Below, one piece after another: positions 1 through 12,729 of a stretch of 64,000 nucleotides of DNA. The position numbers were made by a program, and so were the translations under genes. Source of the DNA: Ceratothoa steindachneri (taxonomy: Eukaryota; Arthropoda; Malacostraca; Isopoda; Cymothoidae); contig OZ018317.1 of NCBI GenBank assembly GCA_963969495.1, forward strand, positions 221,208,235 through 221,272,234. Reading direction: 5' to 3'. Every line of letters starts with the position of its first letter. Positions within the stretch are counted from its first letter, which is position 1. The notes below the pieces were generated by a model, which was not told the DNA's origin, did not search any database, and saw only the letters and a list, made by a program, of their open reading frames with translations.

Positions 1-92
1 CCACACAATCTACCTTCAATCATTTAATTAATTGTCACTTTGCTAAATAATAGTGCCTAAAAAATGTTGCCTATAATTAGAAGGATATTTAC

Positions 93-192
<100 letters not shown>

Positions 193-218
193 TTATCATC
201 ATGCATCATCATCCTCAT

Positions 219-1200
<982 letters not shown>

Positions 1201-1899
1201 GAGAAATTAATTGTGAATTCAAAGGAAAAAGTTGAAATTGAGTTAAACACGCAGTGAATACACAAAGTACTCGTATATCTCACAGTCCCAATCGACCTTG
1301 CGAAGCGTGCCTTAAATGATTGTGCTAACACATTTACGATTTTTTATTTTTAAAGACATAAACGGTATAAATTTTTAAAATGGTGCTCTGCGATGTCAGT
1401 TTCAACCTCCGGAACTTAATAATAACGTAGTTAGTCACTTTGCGAAAGTATATTGTTATTTTGTTAAATTCCGAACGAATCGCGGCTTCTTTTTTTGTTT
1501 TTTTCAGTTTATATGGTCTAATGGCGTCCGGTGGTTGTGCTAGTTCGGGATTAAATGATTCGAAAGGGAGAAAATCCCAGTCCAAATTTTCCGTGAGTGT
1601 GTTTAAGGACACGTTTCTTTCGAATGTTCGCATTCAGCCAAGTACTAGTCTTTTATTTATAAATTGTTTTATGTGCAAAGCTTTTATTCAAACTAGAGTC
1701 TTAATGACATTTAACAATCGCCGTGTGCATTCAAATCTTTATGGAAGGCTTTCGATTTGGGAATATTACGAGTTTTTTTTTAAAGTTGCAGGGTGAGTGG
1801 GGGTGCAACCCCTACTTAATTGTAATATGTATGGGGGGATAAGCCCCCATTTCGAAAGTAACTAAAAATTTTTTAATTTGGGATCTTTTAAATGATTTT
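1201..1899. other. Unassigned AT-rich stretch
   Basis: Short overlapping frames exist on both strands (for example 1440-1796 on plus) but none resembles a family I know, and their composition matches the surroundings. I see no gene here. Confidence 0.5.
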
Positions 1900-2083
1900 T
1901 ATAGTGTTTTTCTTATGCAATTTTATGTGTAGTTTTCAGATCTAAAACTCGTTTTGCTGGAAATGCATACTTTTCCTAGTATGGACTTCGGTCGATTAGG
2001 AAAAAAGTGTGCATTTACGGAAAAAAACCTGTGTCAGATATGAAAAATACACATAAAACTGCATAAGAAAAACACATTATTAA
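1900..2083. repeat. Inverted repeat with ~85-bp arms
   Basis: The left arm contains GTGTTTTTCTTATGCAATTT and the right arm contains its near-complement ACTGCATAAGAAAAACAC. Homology continues inward through TATGTGTA, the central AATGCATAC/GTGTGCATT stretch and a short loop near 1986-1997. The arms are clearly diverged. It is probably a small foldback or MITE-like element. Confidence 0.7.
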
Positions 2084-2150
2084 ATTCATTTTGGAAAATG
2101 TGTTAAAACGAATCTTTACCAAAGCTTGTCTATTCGGAGGATATTTTGTT

Positions 2151-2256
2151 CTCCGCGTAGCCGAGTGGTCAAAGGCTCACTTTAGCTGAGATCAAAGTAG
2201 AAAATAACTTTTTCCAAAGAAAAAATTATTTCCTTTTCTCTCGCAATCAGGAGAGA

Positions 2257-2261
<5 letters not shown>
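2151..2261 (+). mobile_element. tRNA-derived SINE copy (shortened)
   Basis: CTCCGCGTAGCCGAGTGGTC gives a clear tRNA A-box, followed by the family's GAGATCAAAG stretch. The B-box half is missing, and the sequence jumps to the SINE tail (AAAAATTATTTCCTTTTCTC), which also occurs near 58719 and 59010. The 3' end runs into the (TA)n array at 2262. It is best read as an internally deleted copy of the SINE at 1084 and 58703. Confidence 0.6.

Positions 2262-2333
<72 letters not shown>
2262..2333. repeat. (TA)n microsatellite
   Basis: TA array that follows directly the 3' end of the SINE copy at 2151-2261. Confidence 0.97.
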
Positions 2334-2334
<1 letters not shown>

Positions 2335-4690
2335 CATCCTTTGATGGGGTTGCTTTCTACGGATGAAAATTCGAAAAGTCTGTTCTTTTTAGTTAATAAG
2401 TTGCTCCTCCTGTGTGGACCAATCACCATGACGCATAACATTAAGGTGACTGACATTTTTCCAAGCAGCGTAATATATAGTAATTTTAAACGTTCCATTT
2501 ATCTTCGTTCTCCTTTCCATTTTGTCTCAAGCTAATCCACCTCAACTTTACCTCCTACCATCTGCATTTTTTTTCTTTCTCAAGGAACTGTATAGTATAT
2601 AGGTTAAGAATCGAACAAACTAAACTTAAATATACAGTTATTAGTCTATATGTTATAGGGGTATGGTTTTCCCTCTCTCATTTAGCCGATGTTAGTGAGC
2701 GATACTTTCCCTAATTATTTCGTTCGATCGGCCAAATAGGTAAAAATCAGTTAGGTAAAGTCTTAACCTTTTAATAGGGGCACTTATTGTTCACCAGCTT
2801 TCGTGATTTGCTTATTAAAATATTCATTAAATTTGTGATGAAAGTGACGTGTTACTTAACATTTTGTGATGAATTGTGCTACATCACTCTACTGGCGTGG
2901 TGTGTGTGGGGAGGCTTGTGTCTGTAATGTCTTAGTGTGGAAGTATGACTAATCTTTTAAAATTGCTTACTATGGGCGTTCTCATGGAAGTTTTAATTGC
3001 CAAAAGTGTATATCGATTTATACTACATTAAATTAATACTCAATAATTAGTGCTCGAAAAATCTTTGGCTTATAGATGATTAAACCACACTGGAAGTGTT
3101 AGTTGCCGGATGGGAACAAAATTGCTGTGTATTTTTTGGTACCGCCCATGTGCTTAATCTAGATACCCGAGCGCCCACGATAAACAGTGGTTTCAAGCCA
3201 AATAATCAAAAGATTTAACACCACGATAGCAAAAAATTTCTTCGCTTATAAAATAAAACAAGTTGGAATAATTTGCCTAGAGAAACATCGTTAAATAAAC
3301 TACAATAAATAATTATAATTGAATCCATATAAGTTTAAGATCAAACTTTACAGAAATAAGTTGTTAATCTAATTCTCTATCTTTCTCTTCTTTTCTTTAC
3401 CCACGTCCTTCGACCCTGACTTCATCCTTTTTTCTTCTCCCTTGAAGTTGCCTCGACTGGAGTCTGGGGTCTTCTCTCTCCTAATTCTGACATTAAATGG
3501 CATCTTTCTTTTACTGAGATATTCTGAGAACGCTATGGGAAATGAAGGAAATTAAATCTGGTTGCGAACCACAGATCACATTCCAGCTCGACTCAAAAAA
3601 TGAAATTAAAGTGGGTAAATGCGACAGAAAATGCCCTTCGTCTCAAGCCCTTCGTCTCAAGCCCCTCTTCTTCCCCGACCGAATCACGAAGCAAAAAATA
3701 TCAAACAGAATTAGTTCAAGGCCGAAACTTCAAAATATCGGTCACTCGATATAGACATTTCACTGATCAGGACTGTACATATTCTTATTTATATTCCACT
3801 AATAACCGAGTAACGAGGGCACAACAACCACTCACAGATCGACCGGAATACCGAACATCTCTAAGACTTGACCCGCCATACTCTATTAGAGAAACTGTAC
3901 TCACTCTGAAGATGTTATCTGGAGAAGGGCACAGCGTGGATAGGAATAATGAACCTGTAATCAAAGATGCCTCCTCAATCTTTTAAAGAGCCATGTGGAA
4001 GAAGCAAATAAAGTTCAAAGCACGGAAGCAAAAAGCTGCAAATATACTATCTTTCTCAAGTTTATTTGGGTGCTAGATTCTAGTGTTCTAGGGAATTTTC
4101 AAGCGATCTCCCTACACTCTCTGGCACTTAGTTTCAAGGACGAGAGGAAGTCTCTCTTGGAGATGGAGAGGGAAAATGATAGGAATAGGAGTAGACCGAA
4201 ACTGGCCGAAAATGAGCCTACTCAATACAGCTGAAAATGAATTCACTACTAAGAGCAATGCGACTCTAAATACGAACTATGTGCAGGGAAAAGGAGGGAA
4301 AGAGTTTACACCTGCATTTAATGGCAATTTTAAAACAGACGACTAACTACATGTGTTTGAGTTTGCCTTAAAATTGTGATTCACCATAACCACTTGTCCT
4401 AATGGTAAGTTTTCTGACTCTTTGGTGACAAGTGTGATATTCACATGCTTGCTAATTTATTTGGTCCAAACACAAACTTTTTTCTCAACTCATCAAGATC
4501 TGATCATTACTTCCACACAACTCCATTCGTCAACTCTTATAAATACTTTTTATCTAATCTGGCTATCATCCACACCATTTTAACATCTCCCAATTCCATC
4601 ATACGAAAATTTGTTTAAAACTACGCGTTTTCTTCCCTTTTTTTATAAAATTAAAATAGCATTCCTGTCTTACCTGAAAGAAGGAGGTGG
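2334..4690. other. Unassigned AT-rich stretch
   Basis: No recognisable gene or element. Small details only: a 13-bp direct duplication (CCTTCGTCTCAAG) near 3638-3663, and an 8-bp stem CACTTGTC/GACAAGTG at 4391-4434. Open frames at 3542-3986 show no family resemblance. Confidence 0.5.
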
Positions 4691-7480
4691 CATTAAAACC
4701 TATCCTTCAAAGAATAAGATTCAAGAAAGTCATAGACGCCTTATTTCTTGAAATTCCTCAGTCAACTCTCCTCGCCACACGAAAGGACCGAGGAAGCCCA
4801 CTGAATCGATATTTACCTGAATACTCTGCCCACGCAGAAACTGTTTACCGCTGCAATTGAAAGCTGTGCAGTTAAATTTATCAAAAATTGACAGGCGCCA
4901 GAATACTACCTCGTCACACCTCATCGTTTGTCTTCCTCGGCTGCGGTCGATAAGGTGAGACGAAGGTGGTTTACTGCTTTGGAGCCAATTATGCCGAATT
5001 TAGGTACGGTTAAGCCCCGATTTTGAGGTATTGGGCAGTCAATCAACCCACCTTTTGGTAGTATGTTTAGGATTAACTCATGTCCTCGGGTTCTAACTTC
5101 AAGCTAGAGATTCTTATTCGATATTCTTATTCGTCCAAGATTACCTGAAGGACCCTGACATACCTCGACTTGTGATGCCCATGGAGTGAAGAGTCGAAGA
5201 TGACATACAAGGTATGTGCATACGTGTGTGTATCTCCACACGGGCGTTGTTATTAGTAGTTTGAGAGAAATATGTAAGCCTCCATGGATGCTAATGAGAG
5301 GTGGTTGCCTACATGTCACAGGTGAGGGTGGAGCGACTAACGCGCCCACACGCCCAACTCGGGAGACAGGCGAGGGTGTTAAAAGAACTCATGATGGATG
5401 GGCGTAAAAATATGGGCACCGGGTATTATTTTATTTTGTTTTTAGTCCTGAACGGTTGGGTATTTCGGGTACACGATATATTAACCCGTAGGTTCAGGGG
5501 TTGCGGACAGTGAGTTAAATGAATTTTCATGGATCCCGCTTTTACTTGGGGGTCCCCGAAAGGGGCTTCCAAGGACGTGCACATTGTGCGTTATCATATA
5601 CGTACATGCCTTGAAATGCCCTCCCCCCTCTCCTTCGTGCAGGTAGCAACTTTTAAATGCGCTGATTATTAGAGGGCTCGGGTGTAATCCAACAGGGCAC
5701 CGCAGAAAACAAAAAAAATTGGTATAACTAACGAAGGCATGGCAACCACTGGAAAAAGGTGAAGAACAGACAGCGGTGTAAAAATGAGATGCAAATAAGG
5801 GCAGGGATGCATTTGAACCCCCTCAGAACGAGTTCGTACCAAAGGGGTTTGTACTTCGAACTAGGGGGTTGTCTCCCTGTGGAACGACTGATATGCTTCA
5901 ATACGCTCGCTCGAACCTAGTTTACCTTCCGAGGGTTCCGCTCAAAGGGGTTATATACCTTTCAATTTTAGATCGGGTCCGCCAACCCCATTATGAATTT
6001 GACGTAACGATCAGTATGACAATTACTGACAAACCCAAGGGCACGTCCTTGTTTCGGAAGGAGGGGGAGGGGAATGTATTTTAACATCAAGCAGCTTCTA
6101 TGGGCAGCATATTGGAGGCTGCCCATACCAGCTCAGAAGAGTCTGGATTAGAAATCATCTCCGGATTTTGCATACGGAAGAGTGATGTGTTGTGACCTTT
6201 CTCGGTGTTATCGGCCTTTGTATGTAGTGCCTACCCTTATCAGTCTGTGGGGCCTCCGATTACAAAGCAGTTAAGCTACATCACTTGTGGTTAGCAACTG
6301 GATGGAGTTGCCCTTCGGGTCGCCTTCATACACGGCGTCTGCCATACGCTGTAGATAGACACCCGCGGTTCGGATCCTGCTTTAATCAGTAGATCTCATA
6401 AAGAGAAATAAAAGGGTTTTCGGGAGTCAAAACATCCCTGTCGTCCGTTTTTTTAGGGGGTTCATTCGTGTCGGGGTTCGAGGTACCAAGTCAGATTAAT
6501 TCGGGTCACTCGGGGCTAAGTGATCCCATTTTAGATTTGGGCGTCAGTCAGCGATAAGATGACGGGGCTTAGTAGTGTCGCTGTTGAGCCTCAGAATCCA
6601 GTTGAGTGTTGTTTCGATCTCTTCTTATCAAAAATTCGTACACACAACCTTCAGTTACACATGTGCGAACGAAGTTTCCCCTCCACTATACGTAAACACG
6701 TACTCACAACCGCATACACATGGTTGGACACATATACATAAAGTTTGACTCCAGGGGTGGAACATGTTTCGTTGAAGTGCCGATGTCAGATTAATTAAAG
6801 GAGCGCGCGTGTATGTATGTATGCATGCATGTGTGACTGGTATCTGCCAGGCCAATATGTGTGTATGTGTGCGCCAAGCCAGTAAGCATCGGGCATCTGT
6901 CCTTTCCACCCAGCTGAATTTCCTTAAAAGGAATTTGGTGTAGCTTTTTCATATATTTTATTCCGGAGGGGCAATGTCAATCTTTATATTATGCAAATAT
7001 GACACACGCAGACACATACACACGCTCGCCTACCCTCTATTGAGAGCTAACACACATCCAGGGAAAGATTGAGTCTGTGATATAAAGACAATCACATTTA
7101 CACATGCATAAATACGCACATATACCATTAGAACCGATCGCTTAGTGCATGGTCCATGTGTCGTATATAGTAATCGTTCGGTATTTTGCTCTGCGAGGAA
7201 AAACAGGCGTCGCTCAGGATTTGGCCAGAAAAGAACGGTTTGGGAGACAATTTCTCTGCTTAGGAGACGCCCGGTTGGAGCTTCTGTCATATGAAGTTGA
7301 AGACGTCTACAAGTCTTAGAATATTTTTAGGAGGAGTGCGCAGTGGGGGATCTGACTTCAACCTGGATGCTATGCGAGTTCTCGAGAGACATAATCCCCC
7401 CTCTAGGTCGCTCTATGACTTTGTTTTCAAATCTAATAAAAACACCCTGTGAGATAAGCCCAGTGTTTTTTTGTTTTTTT
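4691..7480. other. Unassigned stretch of higher GC
   Basis: Base composition is more balanced than in the flanks and there are TG/CA-rich patches (for example around 6810-6870). Several 60-90 codon frames occur on both strands, none with recognisable motifs. I cannot assign it to a gene or to an element. Confidence 0.45.
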
Positions 7481-7487
7481 GCTTCAT

Positions 7488-8320
7488 TTATTTAAGAACA
7501 CATTTCTGCGATCGCATGCTGCTGCCATTAAACAGTCCCCAATCTTCGCGTTGGTACTGTGGCACTCCAAGTTTGTGCAGAAGTTGCGCAATATCTGTAA
7601 AGTACACAAGTCCTTCTCTTGAGAGCAAAAAAACGAAGGTACTCTTGATGTCTGTTGCGGTAGAAGATGATTCGAGCACTTTCAGAAAGGAGGTTTTTTC
7701 CTTCAATCAGGAAGTGAACAGATAGGCAGAGGACTTTGCCAAGCTGAGATCGCGGAATAGATCATTTATCTCCTTTTGGAAAAAGGATGTGGAACATCAT
7801 CGTCAAAAAACACTTCTTCATTTTCTTTAACACTGGAGAAATCTTCGTCAATAGTGTCAGGAAGTAATCCAAAGACAGCTACTGGAAGTTCTCCAAAGAC
7901 AGCTACTGGAAGTTCTCCAAAGACAGCTACTGGAAGTTCTCCAAAGTCAGCTACAGGAAGTTCTCCAAAGACAGCTACTTGAGGCTGCTCCGGTTCTTTC
8001 TGTTGATCTCGGTTAAATCAATAGCGCAGAAGAAGCAGTCAATGTCATGTCATGGTTTTTCTGCTCCCTCCAAATCATGGGAATTTCAGACAACTCTTCT
8101 TACCCTTCCTCCAATGACGCAGATACTCGATGTATGTCATGCATACCAGGTGATGCGGCCAAGCTTTATCCTGGTCACCAAGTTTCATACCCAAATAAAC
8201 ATGATAAGTTCGCTTTATGAAACGTATTACTGGATTTCTTTTAGGAACAACGGTGTATTTGTCGCAGATGTACCAGAGAGCCTCAGACTTATTTTTGCAA
8301 GATCTTCTGGACGAATCCAT
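7488..8320 (-). pseudogene. Family U copy 1 (N-terminal half, broken)
   Basis: Reading from 8320 leftwards the protein starts MDSSRRSCKN, then has the family block KLGDQDKAWPHH, a LRHWRKGKK segment and MIWREQKNH. After a frameshift comes DCFFCAIDLTEINRK, then a repeated ELPVAVFG module, an acidic stretch (DEDF, EEVFFDDD) and, in another frame, a block ending LFNGSSMRSQKCVLK. These align in order with family copies at 34630 and 42330. The C-terminal half is absent. Several cysteines of the paired CxxC sites are replaced (WYIC for CYIC; CMTY for CxxC). At least two frameshifts make it non-coding. The family looks like a transposase or other element protein, but I do not know a published name; function is inference only. 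Confidence 0.7.
7860..7979. repeat. 24-bp minisatellite, five units
   Basis: Five head-to-tail 24-bp units (consensus GGAAGTTCTCC then AAAGACAGCTACT) with few differences. It lies inside family U copy 1. On the coding (minus) strand each unit encodes eight residues, ELPVAVFG, which expands a single LPVPVF-like motif found once in other copies. Confidence 0.95.
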
Positions 8321-8550
8321 TTCATTTATATACCCCCAAAAATACCAGTTAGTTAAAAGTTGTCGTATGTAAAACAAAAACGTAAAAAAAACATCACGTG
8401 GCGATAAATATAAAGGTTGACCTGATTGAGCAAAACCAATGTGATTTTCGGATTCAGCACATCAAAATTTGCCTAAATCAGCTCAAAAAACCTAAACAAT
8501 AAAGTTGTGTTCGCCAGAACAATAAATTGATCATACGTCCCAATGTTGCA

Positions 8551-8574
8551 GTTAGGTTAGGTTAGGTTAGGTTG
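8551..8574. repeat. Interstitial telomere-type repeat (TTAGG)4
   Basis: Four to five consecutive units of GGTTA/TTAGG, the arthropod telomere repeat. Related short runs occur near 31058 and 31697. It is too short to be a telomere. Confidence 0.85.
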
Positions 8575-8879
8575 ATTTTAAGTTTTTGTTTATTGTTTGA
8601 ACCAACTCCCTCTTTCCTCTCGCATTGGCCTCGATGCGTTGTATGGTAAAGAAGAGGAATAAAATACAGTGGTGGTTTTGTTACCTATGTTTACGGTGAC
8701 ATATATGGCTGTAGCCTAATACGCCCATCTCACAGACTCGATGTCCCGCCGATTGGCGATAGCTTTTTACCGACACTGCTTTTTTTTTTAGCCGTGAGTC
8801 GACGAACCTAATACACTGGCGTAGAAATCCAACGCCTTGGATAACTAGAACGCCATTTTATGTTTTGTTGTCAAGTTTA

Positions 8880-9310
8880 ATTAAGATAGACCGGTAATTC
8901 TTCGCAAATCTATATTTATGAAGTTATAAAATAAAAAATAACCGCCCTTTGCCGCCTTATTTTTCCATTCTCCTTTGCCATATATTTGTCCCGCTACTTC
9001 GTTCATTCTTGTTGCTTTCAATTTCGTTCGTTTTAATATTTTAACTGCGATGTTGCCCTGCAGTGCCGTCCCGCCTTTTGTCCGGACACTTTTGAACATG
9101 AAGTTCAAAAGTGTTGTTTCTTAAGAGTGAATGAAGGTCTCCCAACGCGATTTTTTTATTAAAGTGTAAAATAAAGTGAGTTTACCTAAATGAAAATCAC
9201 CTTTGGCGCCGCACAGCAAGTTATTTGGTCCCGCAAACTATAACAAGTCGAGATTTCGCGTGCCGTGTATTGATACGAACACTGCCTTAATAAAAATCAG
9301 GGACGAGATA
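8880..9310. repeat. Unidentified dispersed repeat, copy 1
   Basis: Related along its length to 23590-24070 in the same orientation. Shared blocks include CATATATTTG/CATATATATTTTG, GCCGCCTTATTTTTC, GTGAGTTTA, a GCACCGCACA-like block and GTGTATT followed by GACACTG or ACACTGC. On the minus strand both copies contain similar short peptides (LKATRMNE versus FKATNMSQ; IYGK; KNKAA; NID), which suggests a decayed coding segment. I cannot name the element. Confidence 0.6.
9086..9114. repeat. Perfect 12-bp hairpin
   Basis: ACACTTTTGAAC, loop ATGAA, then GTTCAAAAGTGT. The stem is perfect. It lies inside the dispersed repeat copy 1; copy 2 has a shorter hairpin (CCCTG...CAGGG near 23875-23890) at about the equivalent place. 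Confidence 0.85.
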
Positions 9311-10559
9311 TGGCCACGTTATCTGATTTTATGTTTGTGTAGGGTCGTGCTTTAGTCGTGGCATAAGTCAGTCTCTGCTTTAAATCATCCCTGGTGTTTG
9401 TTCATATTTTTAAGTTTGGAAAATATATTCGTGTCCACCGTGGTGATATATGCTCGTGCGAGAGGATGGTCGATCTTAGTTAAAATTTCCTTCCTCGTCC
9501 ATGAGTGTATTTGACGCCGTTATCCCCACCGATTTAAGCCTACAATTATCATTACCTTCAACCCGTAGGATAGGGAAAGACCGTGTGATTTGTGATATTC
9601 ACCAATAAACTTATAATATGTTGAAAAGAAAATCCGTGTACAATATTCATGTTTTGTTTTAACTTAATGACATAATACAAAGACAAAATGGGTCTATCAA
9701 ATTAGTAACAATTAAATCGCCAAAAAAAGTGTACAACACATGCTACAGCTATATTTAGGAATGCAGGGTAGACTGTTTCAGTGCTTTTTCTAAGTTTACA
9801 ACTGAGTATAATTAAAGACAAATTTCTTGGTTTTATCATTAATCACAATGTACATAAATAGACATACTGTTATAGATGTTCTTCTCCAGAGATACGTTGT
9901 CCATTTGGTATAAAAGAATGCGTTTATTTTCGGTCATCCAACTAGTAAAGTTCGTTTACAATTATGGATCATCTGAGTCTTAATTTGTTTTTTAGAGTAT
10001 AGAGTAAAATGATGAAATAAAAAGACGTGGAGTCAAGTTATGTTAAGGAAACTATGAATTTTATTAGCTTTCTCAAGTTCCCATTTGAGCCCAAGTTTAG
10101 AGAATAAATCTGAAGAATCAAATGGCAAAGAGAGGAACGAAACCGTCAAATAATATAGTGTTTTTAATGGCTTTTCATTCCCTGACTTTAGTTAGAAGAC
10201 TAATTGATCAGTGTATTTTGCGCCTGTCCACAGTTAGCCTGTCCACAGGGTCTCTTTTCAAATGAGAGAAACATCTGAAGCAAAAATGATGTGAAAGTCG
10301 TGATTAAAGTGTTAAACATTGCCACATGGTATGATAAAAAAGCAGTAAATCAACTTTCAAATTACCCTGGAACAAAACCGTTTAATAAATTCCGTCGGGT
10401 GTATAGAAAGCTTAACGAAATAGCAAAAAATAGATAGACTATTTGCTAGGAATAGTTGAACTTTCAGATGTGTTTATTTATTTGTCTCGAATCAATTTTA
10501 AACATAAAAGTTGTATATGGAAATACTTTCTTTGCTGAAAAATTGCCAATCGTCAATAA
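9311..10559. other. Unassigned AT-rich stretch
   Basis: No frame of interest and no recognisable element. I see nothing beyond ordinary AT-rich sequence. Confidence 0.5.
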
Positions 10560-11515
10560 TTGATACCATATAAATATAAGTAAAACCAGGCAATGGCTTC
10601 GCCACTTTCCCCTACGGGGGTGAGCTTGCGCTTCGCTACTTAGATTGAAATTTAAAATCTAAAAAAAAGCAGCCATGGTTAAATTTTTATAAATTTTCTG
10701 AACTTCGCCAATTATAATAATTTTAAAAAGAAACTCTAAACTAAATTTTCCCCCTTTAAAAATACCACGCTACTAAAATATAGAGTTAGAAGAAGAAAAA
10801 GAAGAAGAAGAAGAAGAAGAAGAAGAAGAAGAAGAAGAAGAAGAAGAAGAAGAAGAAGAAGAAGAAGAAGAAGAAGAAGATATATAAAAAATAAATTTTC
10901 TGAACTTCACCATCTGTAATTCTTTTGGTTTTAAAAAATTCACAAAAACCGATACTTATATTTATTTCTGAACTTCACCATTTTGTTTTTGATATTATAA
11001 AAGAATTATTAGAAATAACTTTGATAAAAAACATGCCATAACCAAACTAAGATGAAATTATTATTCAAATAACTCAAAAAATCCCATTCTTAAATTAGAG
11101 AGTTGGTGATGATAAATATACGAATACCAGGCAATGGCTTTGCTACTAAGATTAAAAAAATTAAAATCTAAAAAAAAGCAGCCATGGTTAAATTTTTAGT
11201 AATTTTCTGAACTTCACTGATTATAATATTCTTAAAAAGCAAATCTAAATTAAATTTGACCCTTTTCAAAAAATTACGTTGCTTAAAATATTGAGTTATA
11301 GAAGATAAAATAAAAAAGCAGCTTTGTTTAAATTTTAATAAATTTTCTGAACTTAACCATTTTGTATTTTCAAACTCTAAAGAAATTCATAGAAATCACC
11401 TTGATAAAAATTTAAAATATACTTACATAAGTCATAACCAAACTAAGATAAAATTATTATTCAAATACTCAAAAAAATCCCGTTCTTAAATTATAGAGTT
11501 AGTGATGATAATGAT
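10560..11515. mobile_element. AT-rich foldback family, second locus
   Basis: Blocks of the element at 219-988 recur here: GCAATGGCTTCGCCAC, CTTGCGCTTCGCTA, AAAAAAAGCAGCCATGG, TTTTCTGAACTTCGCC and, at the right end, TTAAATTATAGAGTTAGTGA. The AAGCAGCCATGG block appears twice (about 10665 and 11174), so this is two partial units in tandem or one unit interrupted by the GAA array. No coding capacity. Confidence 0.7.
10787..10880. repeat. (GAA)n microsatellite
   Basis: Trinucleotide array of about 30 units within the AT-rich foldback family locus. Confidence 0.97.
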
Positions 11516-11919
11516 AATAAAATAAACTATAATTTTATTTATGTAAACAGGCAAACTAGAAAATAATTATAAGTAGTGCTAAAATATTAGACTCACCTTT
11601 GAACTGAACGAAAAAAGAGATAATGGAGAGAGTTCTTTTTGAAAATAAAATATAGAAGAAATTGAGAACACAATTTAAAACGTGGAAAAATGTGTGAAAG
11701 AAAATAAAAAAAAATACAAATAATGACAAACCTGGACCGCTCCAAAAATCGTCCTAGAGTTTCTGTATAGGAGTTCTCCCAAAGGGCAACTGAAATGAAC
11801 AGGAAAGGAACAATTTTCAATACATTTTGATTTAATTTTACAAAGGAAAATAAATAATAAAACAATTACGGACTGAATTTGATTAAATTACCCGAGCGGG
11901 TAAGACTTAATGTTAAAAA

Positions 11920-12240
11920 ATGAAATGGTTGATAGGCTTTATCAATATAAATGTTAGTTATAAAAGTAAGAAAGTTATTCTCAACTACAATGTTAGATTA
12001 CACCTAGAATATTATATTCAGGCATGGTCCCCACATCGCAGGCATGAAATTAATATTCTAGAGGAAATGCAGAGAAAAACAACCCAATGGCTTCCTTCTT
12101 TGAGCCACATTGATTATATGGATTAGTTATAATGCAGATTAGAACAAAGGTTTTCTTTACAATAAAGATATTTTCTTATGTATTTTAAGGTGATAAAAAG
12201 GAATCTAAACTGAATTTTCGTTGAAAATGAAGCGATAGTG
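11920..12240 (+). pseudogene. CR1-like LINE fragment (C-terminal part of RT protein)
   Basis: The translated segment VRLHLEYYIQAWSPHR, then EEMQRKTTQWLPSLSHIDY, corresponds to the region after the RT domain in CR1-type ORF2 (compare LVRQHLEYAVQFWSP and LERVQFRATKLIPS in the element at 18131-20969). After an in-frame stop, decayed equivalents of the next block (YFKVIKRN) follow. The copy is very diverged and probably from a different, older subfamily than the 17-21 kb element. Confidence 0.75.
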
Positions 12241-12729
12241 AGGTAACCCTAATCTAACCAGCCCTCAAACCTAACCAATCCTCCTGACTTTGAAGTAAGA
12301 AAGAGGTTGTAATGAACGAACCTACACATAACGAAACTTACCTGATTACTTTTTGTCTTCAAAATCAGATTCAATGACAGTGTCAATACATGGAAATTGA
12401 CACCCCGGCAAAGTACGGCACCAAAGGTGTTTTTCTTTTCGGTAACACGCCAATTCCTCTTAAAAAGTCAATCTTATTATCGTCCATTTAAAATATTCAA
12501 TTTTACTATTATTACTAAAAGGTAAACAAAAGAGGTCGTTAGCTTTGAAGAGAGAGAACACTCCGAGCACAACTCAAATACCCAAATGAACGAAATCGTA
12601 GGCGACAAAATAAAATAATTAAGGTGACAAAATTATAGAAAAATGAAACGAAATAATTTGTTAGAAACAATTTTTCGCACAACTTTGATTGAATATGATT
12701 TAAAACGAAACTACAGCAAAAGAAACAAA
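12241..12729. other. Unassigned AT-rich stretch
   Basis: Between the CR1 scrap and the end of the mariner transposase. Part may be the 3' non-coding end and terminal repeat of the mariner element, but no inverted terminal repeat could be matched by eye. Confidence 0.4.

Noticed and set aside
2247..2498. Frames reading YIYIYI in TA arrays (also 40344-40688, 45412-45630, 58072-58269, 59027-59288, 60428-60739)
   Set aside because: They are translations of (TA)n microsatellites and have no gene features outside the array.
7860..7979. Plus-strand protein with GSSPKTAT repeats
   Set aside because: The minus strand carries family U homology before and after the repeat; the plus frame is its antisense.
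11593..11865. 90-codon hydrophobic minus-strand frame (also 24116-24301)
   Set aside because: Phe/Leu/Ile-rich translation is typical of very AT-rich DNA; no signal or membrane-protein family is recognisable.
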